A stretch of 64,000 nucleotides of DNA from Synchiropus splendidus (GCF_027744825.2 NC_071345.1:13393501-13457500); one strand, 5' to 3'; shown: positions 38,816-52,001, numbered from the stretch's first letter. Numbers and translations are program-made. The notes: generated by a model not told the origin, from the sequence alone.

Positions 38816-39329
38816 CCTCACTGCCTTCTTGATCGGTCTTGACGGACTTCTATCTTCCTTCCGCGGCTGACAAACCACAACTCCCCCTGCAAGCAAACGT
38901 CAGAGCATGAACGCACACAGTTTGACTGGTGATGTCTGACTCATCACCAATTCACATGACGACAAAGAAATCCCAGAAATAGTCATAACTGTCTGCCTCC
39001 AGGAAACATTGTCTCATTCAGACATCGAGCTTTTGTGAATGATCGAGACGCAGCTGGGGAATGAGGTCTTTCTTCATCTTCATTTCTTGTTAATGTATTG
39101 ACATAAGCACGGATTACTGGCTCTGTCAGGAGGTTCTCCTTCAATGCCACGAGTTACAGCCGTAATCACCTCGAGCGAACAGATCTGATGCTGTATTCTA
39201 ACAGGCCTTTTATCTGCTGTGGATGTTGCTGTCTGTAGTCTTTGCTGAATCCTCTTTGACATTCCAGTAATGGTAGTGGTGGTACAGGTTATGCACGACT
39301 CCTCTCTGAAAGCTTCCGACAAAATCCAC

Positions 39330-39700
39330 TTTTGACCATGAAGAATTGGAGAATACCCCGGATTTCCCAGGACAGGGGAAGGCATATCCTCTCCAGCATG
39401 TCCTGGGGGTGCTCCTTTGAGTTGGACATGCACAGAACATGGAACCAGGAAGATGAGTGAACAGATTTCTCTGGTGAGCGTTGATCCGATCAGGCATTGG
39501 CTGATTTGATCCCGTATCTCTCAAGCACTACTGAGAGCATTGGTGAGGGACAGAGAACAAATCTATACATTTGAGCTTTGCCTTTTGGCTCAGCTCTTTC
39601 TTCAGAGTGCCGACTGATCCACTCTTCATGTTGCACCTATCTGTTGATGGGAAAGGAGCTCATTTTCAGTCTGGAAAGGGCAAACCATTCTGTGACGTCT
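39330..39700 (-). mobile_element. Relic of non-LTR retrotransposon ORF2 (C-terminal part)
   Basis: The plus strand contains TATCCTCTCCAGCATGTCCT, GAGTTGGACATGC, then GAGCTTTGCCTTTTGGCTCA and a CATGTTGCACCTATCTGTTG block. In that order these are the antisense of a very common fish LINE region encoding the segment after the reverse transcriptase domain. Frameshifts and indels break the frame, so no intact protein remains. Clade not assigned. The insert is antisense to the window and has no bearing on cited4. Confidence 0.65.
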
Positions 39701-42098
39701 GTAAAGAGCTGATCCTCTCACTGTCCATCCTCTCACCATTATGATGCAGCAGAGGCCCCAGATTGTGTGTATTACCTGTGTAGTAATGGCCTACGTATGT
39801 ATGGCAAGAACACGTAACATTGTGACCACCGAGAGGTCAGCATTGCCCAACTACTATTCAGTTTGCTCTATTACCTTTCCATCCAACATATGGACTAGCG
39901 TCACATCTTCTGTGGAGGCTCAAAAGGGCAGCAGTTTCTGAAGTGGCTCCTCATTTTTGTAACCCAACTAGCATCCAGTTTTCTTCTCCCAAGCTTGTTT
40001 TTCTTGAGCTGAATTGCAGGTTGAATGACAAGTCTTCACAGCAGAGTGGAGGAATCTCCTTCTGTCTTGTTTCTTTGTTCGCCGTCTGAATGAAAGTTCT
40101 ACCGCAAGCCTTAAAGGCTTTTTTTTCGGAATCCCTTCAGGCTGAATGGGAATCTGTGGAAATCAATACTATTCCAGCGCAGTGATGTTTGCTGACCATT
40201 GATTTTTGTTAAACCTACATCTGCGTAATTCAATCCAGCTAATAAGAACCAATTATTGTTTCCCCTGATTCAAATCCCAGAGTTCATGTCCCCAAGTGCG
40301 ATATTTTGTTCTTTTGCCGAAGAAAGAAATCCATGTATTGACGTTTCCTTGTTTTCCTCCGTCGACCTTTTCACGGTCCAGGTCGGATATATAAACGTGT
40401 GATTTCTTCTGCGACATAACACAATCGCTAACTATCAAAGGCAGGTTCCAGGAAGCTGACAGGGATTATTTACAAGCGTCACTTCAAATCACTGGTGTGT
40501 GTTGCTGAATACACCATCAGTCTGGCAAGACTTGACCTTTAGAGATTTTCATTGCATTTATCTGCGATAAACTCACTGGCCCGTGACTTCTGGAAGAGAA
40601 GACACATTCAGCACAGATTTTAGAGCTGGAGCTCAGTTCAGTTGGGAGGTTCTAATTAAAATGTAAAATAGAGTCTACGACTACAAAGGGAACCGTGAAT
40701 CCATGAGAGGGGTCTCAACATATTGAAAAACAACCTAGGCAATGTTGCTATCTCCCTATTGTCCATGTTTGCGCAATAATTTCCCCAAAATGTATTTTTT
40801 TTAAGTTGTGATTTATTTTCGGAGGTTGCTTCTTGTTATTTTAGTAGTCGACTTCCTGTATGCTGCAACTAACCACCACACACTACTGACAACACATCCC
40901 TTCATCGGTCCATTTCCTAATTCCCTGGTGAAATAGTCTTCATTTCTTTCATGCTTGGACTGAAACAGAATCATGTATCACGTGTGTTTGGGGCTGGTTA
41001 TACAGATTACCTATCACAGAATGACAGACACTGGTGAGTCAGGGACTTATTTGTTCAAACTTCAAGGCACAGGGTGCAGAAGACAAATCCTGGACTCCTA
41101 CACCCCAATGATGGAGGGACATGAGTGACAATAGTTGGGTTATGTAAAATCGCCTCAATAGAATCAACAAAAAAAGGTTTAGAAGTTAGTGAATCAGTGT
41201 GTAGGCTAGAATACCATCAGATATGCTGCGGTGAGTGACATAAAAAATAGCTTGAGGATAGGCGACACTTGTCAGCTGTGATGTTTTACAGCGAACAGCA
41301 GGGACTGAGATATTAATTTTTTTTAAAAATGGAAAAAACAAACACATTATTGGCCTCCTGTCGTAAGTGAGTCATGGATCAACGTGTTGACTCTTGCATC
41401 CACGCCGACGTGGCTTAATAGTTCCTACGCAAGACTCATTCTTTTGGACTTAACCTACTTTCTAGTGTCGCAGGTGTGACTTCAGCCGCGTGCTCAGACA
41501 CTGACTAGACAAGCGCTTCGTCCAGATAAGTGCCCCTGTAACTCATCGTGTGGTCCCAAGCCTGTCAATGATCACCCCTCCTATCAAATATCTACGTCGC
41601 CATGGCAACTTACAGCTCTCGTAAGGGAACGAGAAGGTAGCCAGCTCGAGCGCCAGGATGATTAGCAATTCAAATAGGGAAGTGTTTGTCAGTTGAACTT
41701 GAAACGTCTTTTGTTTCCACGCACTTATATTGGCTTAAATAAAAGTATCATCCTAAACTTTAAAGTGCATATAGTATGAACAACTGGGGGCTTTGTTCTT
41801 GTCATAGGCAAGTTAAAATTTCACAATGCTTGAGAGCCATTTTCTAATGTATCTGCAAATGTCTGTCGAGTTTCTATTGAGGGTTGGATCTCCACACTGC
41901 CCTGGCAGAAGATGTGAATCTATTTGTTAAATCTGCCATGTAACCAGAGAAAAACATCTGTGCAACTGCACTTGGTTGTTCCATTTAAACTGCGTTGCAT
42001 GTGAGATAAGATCAAAATGGAGACATCTGACCCAAAATTGGAAACTGTGAACGGAAATATCATGTTTATGTTTTGTCTGGGTAACAGTGTTTATCAAG

Positions 42099-42101
<3 letters not shown>
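39701..42101. other. Non-coding stretch, no gene recognised
   Basis: I see nothing codable. An exact RFX X-box, GTCGCCATGGCAAC, lies at 41596-41609. Otherwise AT-rich single-copy-looking sequence. Confidence 0.5.
41596..41609. promoter_or_regulatory. RFX X-box motif
   Basis: GTCGCCATGGCAAC is an exact two-half-site X-box with a 2-base spacer. No nearby gene start is recognised. Confidence 0.35.

Positions 42102-42131
<30 letters not shown>
42102..42131. repeat. (TA)n microsatellite
   Basis: Perfect TA run of about 15 units. Confidence 0.97.
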
Positions 42132-42132
<1 letters not shown>

Positions 42133-42149
42133 TGTACTGTTGCATTGTG

Positions 42150-42510
42150 TGCTGTAGCTCTTGAGACCGATCTTGGTCTCTAGACCACATTTTCAAGGTC
42201 TTGCTCTTGTAATCGATTGTAATATTAATGTAATCAATAATATCTCCTGCCAATCATAGAGGTTATGTATCAGGGGTCTCCCGCTGTTCCATTTGTAAAC
42301 AGAATCACTGAAACATACGAACATATTTTGACAAAGCTTTCAGGTTTGGTTGGGATGAACTCATTTAGAATGTTTTTCTTTTTATTTTTGTGGTGCTCCG
42401 TGGGATTTAAAATGGCTAATAGACTCATGTATTCAGCTGGGTCTTTTCCCCCCTTTAAAGTCTTGGTCTTGTCTCCATCGTGGACGTCTCTGGACTCCAA
42501 CAAAACTATT
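42150..42510. mobile_element. Possible degenerate GGTCT-rich repeat
   Basis: Contains nested palindromic words (GAGACCgatcttGGTCTC, TGGTCTctAGACCA) and AAGGTCTTGCTCTTG, with a second AAAGTCTTGGTCTTGTCTC near 42460-42480. Alternating GGTCTTG/GAGACC words are typical of a fish interspersed repeat. Ends not determined. Confidence 0.3.
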
Positions 42511-43009
42511 GACAACCACTGCTCTGGTTCATCAATTCACTACTGCGCTGGCTAAGAGAATGTCTCAACCCCACCTTCACACAGAGAAGACCATGCATCT
42601 CTTGAAGGTGATGGAACTTCTTCCCCCAAAAAAGCTGATGCATTTGAATCTAGCAGCACTTTAGTTTAATTGCGTGGCATTATCGTGCAGCGTGGAAGCA
42701 GCACCACAAAGTAATTAACTGCTTCGCCTGACAATGAAACTATTATAACCTGACTGCGCCTGTTTCAGTGTGATTTCTCCTTAAAGCATGCCTCACTTCA
42801 GCTGTTGAACTTCACGTTAAATACTTTCGTCCCGTCCCCAGTTAATGTTTGTTTATCAGTCAGTGATAAAACATAAATATGTTGTGTTTTGTGTCCTTTA
42901 ACATGATAATCCTGCGTAGCTACATGCCCTTTCATTTTCTCATTGTCCATATTGAAGTACGCCAATTTACAGTTCAGTTATGGTCATCATTTTTTGGAGT
43001 TTGTGTTAT

Positions 43010-43400
43010 GGTTCCTTTTTTTCAGGTAATTTCCTGTTTCTTTGGTTGGTAATGTTCCAACACCTGCCAGCTTCTTTGCTGTCTTTATTGTGATTCTTTG
43101 GGTAAAACCGCTGGTCTTCTTTGACTTTCCCATAAGAGGTAGCCACAGTTAAGTTGTACTTTATCACTACCATTAGCTTCATTGGGTGTCCTCCTCCTCT
43201 CCATTTACGTGCTACCTCCATTTCTAACATTCTTTGTCCAACACTTCTCTCCACTCCACGTGTCCAAACCATATGGTCTTCCTAACTTTGTCTTGAAAAC
43301 GTCTCCACCTGTCCTCCAAAGTATCTTCATCTCTACCACTTCCAACTACTTGCCTTGGAATAGGCTTCACTGTCTCTTCCCCCCACAAACAACCGTCTCC
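43010..43400 (-). pseudogene. Broken non-LTR retrotransposon ORF fragment
   Basis: On the minus strand the frame from 43272 reads VGQRMLEMEV...KWRGGGHP, matching the region after the reverse transcriptase domain of common fish LINEs (typically VG+RMLEMEVPG++RRGRPK+R). Upstream, in another frame, the same strand gives KTIWFGHVEW, corresponding to the usual RWFGHV block, so at least one frameshift separates them. Stop codons and loss of the GRPKRR basic run show it is dead. It lies antisense to the window. Confidence 0.65.
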
Positions 43401-43499
43401 TGGCCTTTAAATGTTGCGTATGTTTAAACCATGTGACGTGTTAAGGTCTTCAGAAACCAGGCGTTAAGCTAGCGGGTCAAAATTGCAGGTTGTCTCTTT

Positions 43500-46400
43500 A
43501 TGGCGCTGAGCCGGCTCATATTGATTGATTTAGAGACACATAAACAAGCAAATCCAATACCAGAGTGACATTAGGCCAATGGTCGACCTTTCCTCGGCCG
43601 ACACACATCTAAGGAGAAGGAGCGGAGCAAACAGATAAAGCAAACCAGTCGAAGATAAATAGAGCTATTCATGCAGGACGAGCTGCAGCCTTTCAGATAT
43701 TATTACAGGAGGAGGTCTCCTGTCTGAGCCGCCGAGTCCACGAGTGCCTTATCAATAATTGAGCGGCAAAGTAAGAAATTTATGGCTCCAGTGACACAAT
43801 GATGATGTAGCAGAGTGCCACATGAGTCTCTTCAGATTTCAAGGGGTTAAAGTGATATTGCCTGTAAATAATGCTGCTGCGCGGAGCTGCTGTGTTTTGG
43901 TGGAAGGTCAAGAGGCTGGAGGCATTGATCCATTCACATTGCAAGTCTTGGCATTATGAAGGTAATTGTGAGTGCGCACGCATGCTACATTGTCCCACTG
44001 GCAGCGTCATTTCTCTTTTCATATTCCTATCAATTGAGCCCCCCCCCGCACTCTTCTTCTCCACCAGGCTTATCTGGCCGCTCACTCTTGCAAGGAAGCA
44101 GCATTCAGCAGAAAGAGACATCTGCTCAGTAAGAGAATGCCCTAATTATTCATGACCATTTAACCATTCAGGATTTGGTCGGCGCGGCATATGTGGCGTT
44201 TCTCATAAGAGTGTGTTCATGGCAGTTCGATTGCTGTTGTTTGTGTATTCCGTCGCCAGCAAATGTCAGAGAGCTTATATTCTGTTTTGTAATTACTTGT
44301 CAGTTGGGTCTTGCTCTCATTTTTAAATCGGGATGGTTTTTCTACAGTTGTTACAGACTGAAAATCCAAAACTAAACAAACATAAATAATAATACAAGCA
44401 CTTTAAAAAAAAAACGGAATTTAACCATCACAACATATAATTTTTTATTAACTGGTGTGATGTGAAAATGGTTTGGTTTTAAGAATTTTGCGATATGTTC
44501 GAAGCTGTGTGTCACTGGAGCTCATGCACTCGCTACTGAACATGTAGAGTGTATTTCCAAGGGGAGAAACTACAAAAAAAAAAGCCAGGGTTTAGTTAGG
44601 GTTTTTATTGTCCTGCTGTTGTTTCAGCAATACGTTCTTCAACTGAGCCAGTAACACCACGATCTGCCATGAATTTATCATGACATCAGAAATGTGCTCA
44701 GAGGGTTGCAATGAGCTTGACTCATAAAATCTGTTCTTACCTGAGATGGTCAATCCATCTAAGGTCAGACTCTGCACTAAGGTGGAAAATTTAGTTTTCT
44801 GCCCTAGTTGTCAGCAGACTTAATGTTCACGCAGCGGTCGATGACTGGCAAAGTTCTAGTAGATTTTGAAACGCAACATGAGCCTGGAATTTTGGATGAG
44901 CATGGGATTTCTTGAAGGCTACATTTCTCATACTTGTCTTTGCGATGCGCGGCGAAGCGAAAAGTGCACTCCCACACCAGAGACAGCAAACGGTCTTCCT
45001 TCGCTGTCACTTCTCATGGGCATTTATGGATTAATTGTTGACATTTATGATCTCAGCTTGTTAGGAAACCGCTTGTTCGGCACCAAAGCTCTCCAACACT
45101 GACTTATGGTCTGACTCTGAGACATGACAAAGATTTTCAAGTCACAGACTGAGAAAAGCCATCCCGACTCTGGCTTGGGGATTTTCAAGCTCCCTTCATT
45201 CACTTAAAAAGGCTGCCTTTTTTGGAGACTCTGGTGACTGAAAAATGACTGACAAGGTGGAAGAAAAAGTGTGCCTCCTTAAGAGAGACATTTAATGCAC
45301 TTCTGCTCAAATGAAATCGGTCTCATGGGTCGCTTGGTAATCAAGCAAAATATTTGTGTTCTTCATCTTTGTGTCTCACTTGACTTCACACTGTCTGTCT
45401 TCCTCCCTCTCCCCACGTCAGTTGGTCTCCACCACAACAAAACCCCGTCACCACGGTAGCTGCGGCCACGTAAATCAGCTTGGGCAGCATCATCTGTTCC
45501 CAGCTGTTTACCTCCAGCCAAACAAAGGAGTCTGCCTTTTTGTTGTCGCTGGGGTGGAGTGCTGCGTCGGCTGAGGGCTGTTATTCAACAGTGCTATCGG
45601 CCCCCCTCTCCGGAAAAAAGCCAATTCAAGACAGGGAATCAATGGGAGAGAAGCGGAGACAAGGAGGGAAGATGTCAATGTGGGGGTTGTTGAACACTTA
45701 GAACCCATAAGCAATCCTTCTTCCCAGAGGAGGCAGACTGGGCACAAAGGACACGGATCACAGGGAAACGTGAAAAGCAAATAAACAGTTGCGCATCCTC
45801 TCCCCTACAGCCCAGGTGTATGCAGGAGCTGTTCTCTGGAGAGGAAGAGGGTGGGGGGGGGGCTGGAGTTTTGCTTCTCCAGTGGAAGCTTAGCAAGCGT
45901 CGGGAGCTGCGAGGTCTCGTTTGCATCTGCAAATGAGACAGAACCGGCTGGCCTGTGTCACCTTGGCAACAGGCCATCAGCACCTCCCTCTCTGCTATAT
46001 TAGCAGCCACGGTTGTCTGTCTGCTTGTCAGTCTGCACCCTTCCTCCCTCCATCTCCCCACAATAGCAGCAGGAGGAATATATCCGTCTACCTGACGAGA
46101 CCCGCAGGATTAACCATCTCCCCTTTATCTTCGGCGTAGACCGTCAATCTGAGACAAAAACAGCATTATAAAACATGAATGTTCTCGGCTTTTGTGGGCG
46201 CCCCAGTGAGCCGCGCTCAAAGCAAGGAATTGGCAGCGGTGACATGCTGCGGTCATGAAATTTACATGGCGACTGTGAGCCAAGTGATGAGAAGCTGGCA
46301 GGCGGGTTCCTTGGGCGCCATGTGTTGTTGATGGATCGAGTCTTAGCCAACAAGCCGCATGACGTAACACATGACCAACACTGCAAGGAGACCATTCTTT

Positions 46401-46820
46401 ACTTCCTTTTGCTTTTAAGAATTGCTCAGCTCCTCTTTTAAAGTGTCGTATTCAACTGTCAGTTTTCCTGAAGTTGTGGAGTGACTGGATGATGGAATCA
46501 GCAGTACAAGTGTCGTAAGGAATAGTGAAATTCTCAACTTAAAAGTAAAGTGTAAAAGATCAACTGCTGCTCTGTTTTTTAATGTATTTTTTCTGTTCTA
46601 GCTATTGTGAGATGTTTAAAGCTGGTTTCTTCAGACGGGGTTTGCCACTCACTCAAATCATCCAGTATCAAACTGTGTAGTATTATAGGGTGGAAACCAA
46701 CCATCATGTCTGACGTAAGTATTTCATCAAGTCGCGGCAAAAAGTCCTCCAATATTAATATCCTGAGAGCCATGCTTACGTGAGACGCCTAAACCCAACA
46801 TCTAGCTGCCGTGACTATTA
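43500..46820. other. Non-coding stretch with regulatory-looking blocks
   Basis: I see no gene. The 43.50-43.82 kb block contains TGATTGATT (PBX-like), several GATAA words and TTATCAATAATTGAG. The 45.90-46.08 kb block contains an exact RFX X-box, GTCACCTTGGCAAC (45957-45970), beside TTTGCATCTGCAAATGAG. These are candidate enhancers by motif density only. Confidence 0.4.
45957..45970. promoter_or_regulatory. RFX X-box motif
   Basis: GTCACCTTGGCAAC fits the RFX consensus GTNRCC(N)0-3RGYAAC exactly, with a 2-base spacer. No nearby transcription start is recognised. Confidence 0.35.
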
Positions 46821-46903
46821 ATCATTCCGGAGTATAAGTCGTTCCGGTCAAGAAATGCATCAAAGAGAAGACAAAAACATATTAGTTGCACTGGACTACA
46901 GGG

Positions 46904-47443
46904 TACCGTAATTTCCAGACTATATGGCACTTTTTTCTTGTGGTCCCTGAACCCTGCGGCTTATACAACGACACAGCTGAGATATAGATTTTTACAGGCT
47001 AAAGAGCGTCATGCTGCCAAAACATTGAGCCTAGTCACATCAAACCGATGACATCACAGGCGCTTTATTTACCTTAAAGCGCTCTAAATGCGCTGGTTTC
47101 ACCCGCGTGTCCGCAGCTCCACCAACACAGCCAATCTCCTGAAGGACTGGAGATGAGAAGCAGCAGCTGAGACTGGCTGTGGTGTCGGAAAACAGCACAT
47201 TTTGAGCACTTTAATGTAAATAAAAGAAGTTCAGAACATTGCTGAGTTTGTTTCAAGAGTCAGTCTCAATGCTGGACCATGTTTTCAAAACTAGTTTAGA
47301 AGTGATCCTAATGTATTTGAAGCGTCACCGACCTTTCTACAGTGCAGACTGTGGCTCATGTATGAACAAGCTCTATTTTCCTTCATGAAATTTGTGGGTG
47401 CAGCTAATTTTTCGGTGCGCTCTATAGTCCAGAATTTACGGTA
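46904..47443. mobile_element. 540-bp DNA transposon with terminal inverted repeats
   Basis: The left end TACCGTAATTTCCAGACTAT and the reverse complement of the right end, TACCGTAAATTCTGGACTAT, match at 17 of 20 positions, giving clear terminal inverted repeats. The outermost TA may be the target duplication. No transposase frame lies inside, so it is non-autonomous. The sequence just before it (46821-46900) contains CCGGAGTATAAGTCGTTCCG, from the same or a related family, suggesting nesting or a composite. Superfamily not assigned. Confidence 0.65.
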
Positions 47444-50400
47444 AATATATTGTGCGAAATCTGTTGCATGAAGCCATTACCCCACGAATTTCCCTCCGTA
47501 AGGTCATTTGTATTCATCGCTTGTGGAATGGAACGTAGCTACGATTCGGATAGAAAAAAGTAGTAAGTAAAGAAATTTTTTTTTTTTTACATTTATTGCA
47601 CTGATGACAGTAAAAATACTGGCTTTTGAGCAAATTTTAGTTCCTCAAGCAGTGGTGGTGTTCAGGATTTTTCATCTAAAAACAGTATAATCCTGTCCAC
47701 TTCTATGTATTGTGTCAACAGAAAAACCTCTCTTTTATTTGTTTGATGTTTGACTGTTTTGCGATGTTCATTTGTGCTAGCTACCTCACTGGTTATATAT
47801 TGTTTATGTCCTCTTAATAGATGCCCAAAATGAAGTCCAAGCTGAATACATAAAGTGGGAAGAGGCTTCGACTTGTGCAAAACAGATGGAGTTTCTCTTC
47901 CTCTTTGGTGTACTATTTTTAAAGCATCAGATGTTGAGTCACATAATGTTGGCTGGCCCTGGATTAATTCTTCCTTCCTGTAAATAGTCAAAATATAAAA
48001 GCTTTAAGTCACAATAACTGGCCGTTTATTGTCCTGCAGTCTGTCTGTTTCTTCCTTGTTTGCCTTCTTTCTTCACATCTGAGCTCCTGGCGTCCCTCCC
48101 CCCCCTTACGCTACGTGCATCCTGTTTACTCTTGAGACAACTGAAGGAGAAAAGGAGAGCAGACTATTTGGTTTGGGTTTGGCTCCTCGAAAATCCCTGA
48201 AGGCAGACGCCACAAGTAGTCAGCATTAAGAAATCCTGTTAAGTCACCTCTTCAAAACACAGCTTCTGTTCCATTGAGATGTTTGATTGCTGTTAAATTC
48301 AACTAAGCCGGCAGATTAGGTCCAAATGTGGCTGAAAAAGTGGAGATTTAAGATAAATAACTCTCACAGGAGAATGGTTTGAGACACTCCAGTGTTGAAC
48401 TCATGGAAATGATCTAGCCAGCTAAAAAAAAAAAAGAACAATGGCTTTTAAAAGACAAGTATCCAACTACAGTTGACAAATCCCACTTCATCAGTGTTTA
48501 GAAAATTGGACCATAAAAAACAACGTCATCTTGGTTAAACTGGGGGAACTCATTCGATATAAGCACTTGACTTTTTAATAGGTGGAAGAGTTTCAACTGT
48601 TGGAGTGCATTATGGGACCAGTTGGGAGACTCTTTTACTCTTAATAAATGATACCACTCTATATATAACTGGGTGCCAGACCTGTCATTTCCACATCAGG
48701 ACCTGAGTCTGGTTTACACAAGGTTTCAGCATCGCTCACTATTCTGCCTCCAGTTCTTATGACTCCAGCTTCCACCCAGTAATAAAGGCCATTCCAAGGT
48801 TCCACCTCTCGCAGTGATGTGGAAGCCTGGGGCGTCACTGGAGACTGTTGAGGCTGATGAAGTGGAAACTTGACTGACTACTTTCTAATGACTAAATGAC
48901 GGCAAATAAGTACAAGTATTTGCATTTATCATTGACAAGTTTACTCTGTATCAGTGTTTCTGCTTGTGGGCCAAAAGTGGCAACAATCCTTTTCCCTAGC
49001 CAAAAAGAATTAGTTTTAAAATATATATATAACTACATATTACTTCATGTATGGGGATCAAATAGCCGATATTTTAATGAATATTTTAGTCTGTCTTGAT
49101 GTCGGTCTGGCTGAATCCCAGAGGCCAGACCAACTGCTTTATATATCGCACAGCTTTTGGTCAAGTGCCAAGTAAAAGCACGCGCTCTCCGGGCGGACGG
49201 CGAAGTTAAAATAAACCGCCAAAGAGCTCCACTTCGGCGTGGCATTCATGTGGTCTTGTCACTCCAATGATAATTCCCCCGAATGTTCAACTCAGATGTC
49301 AATGCGCCCTCTTTGGGAATTCATGTAAGCAACCAGTTTAACACCTCCTGACCTTTGAGCCTGCAAGTGTGGCGCGCTTGTGTTTGCCTTGGCGAGCGGC
49401 GTAACGCTAGCTGTGCCGCCGTGGCCACGGGCTGTGTAACCGAATCATGTCCGGTATGATTGGCAATGCTGATGAATGTCCACTTTGTTTGCACAGCACA
49501 TCGACTCTCACCACCTCCCCCCTGCCCCACAAGCGAAATCTAATTTGAAGCAGGCAGCGATGCTTCCTGCCTCCTGAACGCCGCATCCCTGTCTAGAAAG
49601 TATGAATCCTTTTGTCTTGTGTATGTCAGACACGCGGATCAATCCTCCCACATATGTGACCTATTTCTCAGACATCCTGAAGGCAGTGAGCCACACCTCC
49701 GGCTGCATTGTCTGATGCCTCTTCACAGGTCACAGCACTTCATCTGACGTCTAAGGAGCGAAGCACGTGCGGACTGCATTGACTAATTGTCATGGCTGTG
49801 AAAAACTGCACAAGGGTCAACGCACACTTTTATTTTTTTTTTCTGCCTCACATGCTTTCATTCATCTCCTGCTGGATTTGTTGTTGCTCTTTCCTCACGC
49901 AGGTATAGAATGAAGGATAAAGCCGTGTCTTTTGAAGTCTCCTCTGCGCTACAGAGGCACAATGACGCTGCGGCTGCCCCTTCCATATGCTAATGGAATC
50001 AATTAAGGCATGTAAATAATGCAAATGACCTGCGACAGCATGGCACAGGAACGGCAAATGCATTTGAATGTTGCTGTCTAGTGACGCTCCGTGTATGATA
50101 ACTTTAATTGCCCGTTGAAAACTGGCACTTGCCACTTCTGTTGTTGGAAAAAGATCAGAAGAGAAGCAGTTTGTTGTCATTATTTCACAGAAAAAACTGA
50201 GCAACTGAAAAGAAAGGATTTTCTAGGTTGTATGGATGGATAGATTTTATTTTACTCTAAATATGTCAAAGATAATTTCAAGTTTTCAGCCTTTATTTAG
50301 TTTTCAGGAGCCATATTGTGTTATTCTTTCATGTGCTTTCGCACTCAAAAGGCGTCAAGTGGAGTTTTTGGAGCCGAGTCATAATCATTATTGAACACTC

Positions 50401-51993
50401 TTAAAAAAACAGCATTCAAAGTTTCAGTGTTACTTTTGAGCTCTTACGTCCAGTGGAAATTCCAACGAAACAAAAAGGTTTTCGCTTGGAAGGATGTTGT
50501 GAATTGAACAAGCTGTCCTTCACTGTCTTGACCTAAAAAAGGGGCTGATGATGCGTTTGCTGACCACGTAGTTTTTAAAATTCTGTGGTATAAAACTCAT
50601 GATTTCTATTTCAGTTTATGGTTTCTATTCTAGGGTAATGAGCAGAATAAGGTCACCGATGAGTCTTCACTTCGGAGCAACTCTTCCTCCTTCGCGTCAA
50701 GACGAACCGATACGTGATGGTTCGGTCGTCACCGTCAGGATTCTTATGGTTTTTGAGGTAAGTTAGATTTTCAGTCGCCAATTCTCCCTTCTCCTCTAAC
50801 CTACCACTGAAGTACAACTGCCTCTGCTACAGTACAATACACACTGGATAAAAAAAAGCCGCCGACTCGTCATCATGAATAAGTGGAGTCACACATTCGG
50901 AGAAGAAAAGCCTCTTAAATGGTGGTTTTGTTTACTGGTGTGAGCGACATTAACAAGCACACGTTTGTACTTCGGGATAAAGAGATAAAGTCTCGCTCCT
51001 GTTGAGACCTCTTGTCCCGCCCTGTTGACAAAGGCTCTTTAGACCTGGCTTTTCTTGCATCCAGATCACAAGTGGAGCAGTGTGAAAGAGGTGTGATCAC
51101 TCCCCAAAGGGAAATAAGGCCTGAGGGACCAAAGCGTAATTGTTCATTTAAAATCACCACAGTCAAATAATGCGTCATCCTTTTATAATGTTTTTATTGC
51201 CGCTAAACTTCGCCAGCCTCCGGCATGGACTCGGTGTGGAGCTGAATCCGGCTCTGGAAGTTAGTATCTGAGGGCGAGGATTGTTGTTTCTATATTTCCT
51301 TGATACCAGTTTAAGGTTAGATCTGCATATTAATTAGGATTTTTTGCTGCCTTCTGATCTCCGAAATGAAGCTGGTGGGTGTTAGCAGCAGCACATCGTC
51401 CCTTGCTGAACAGTCTTCCGTGGAGTTGCTCAACAAAAGATGTGGCCAGGAAAAAAAGAAACAAACATGGTATGGAAGCTATATTCAACTTAATGATGGT
51501 TCAATAAATTACATGCTGCTGAAGCTGCGCGTTTAATGGACGGCGTCGGAGGTAGCGGGGAAGGCAGCGGACTGAGATGTGTGGGTGGGTTTTTTTTTTT
51601 TTTCAAGCTCGTGATAAGCTTATTGTGTCTCAGCAAGAAGAGCGTGGCTTGATTGATGTCTTTACAGGCTGCTTTTATTTGTCCACTTAACCACACAGGT
51701 AAGATGGAATTACCGAGATACTAGCATGTGATTCTGAAAAATGGAGGGACTTTTCCAGGTCACTTTCACAGTCTTGCGTTTTAAATCATTTTACAGATAT
51801 TTTTTTGTGACATTTCCTAGTCACATTTGCTCTGTTTCATCTTTTTAATGTGATGGAAAAACATTTAAATTCAGTATTTTTATGTTTTATTACATCTTTA
51901 TTTAAATATATGTATATATTTTAAATATTCTTCTTCAGTGCCTTTGTGTCAGTTTTAGTCTCTGCTCACAGTTCCCCCCCAATATATACATGT
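47444..51993. other. Non-coding stretch, no gene recognised
   Basis: No exon supported. The 49.98-50.13 kb block is rich in TAAT/ATTA words, an exact octamer ATGCAAAT (50019-50026) and the palindrome AAATGCATTT (50056-50065), a motif style common in developmental enhancers. Short T and A runs occur near 47.58, 48.42, 49.83 and 51.59 kb. Confidence 0.45.
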
Positions 51994-52001
51994 GTTACGA
52001 A
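51994..52001. repeat. Left 8-bp target-site duplication of the hAT
   Basis: GTTACGAA, identical to 53084-53091. Confidence 0.9.
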
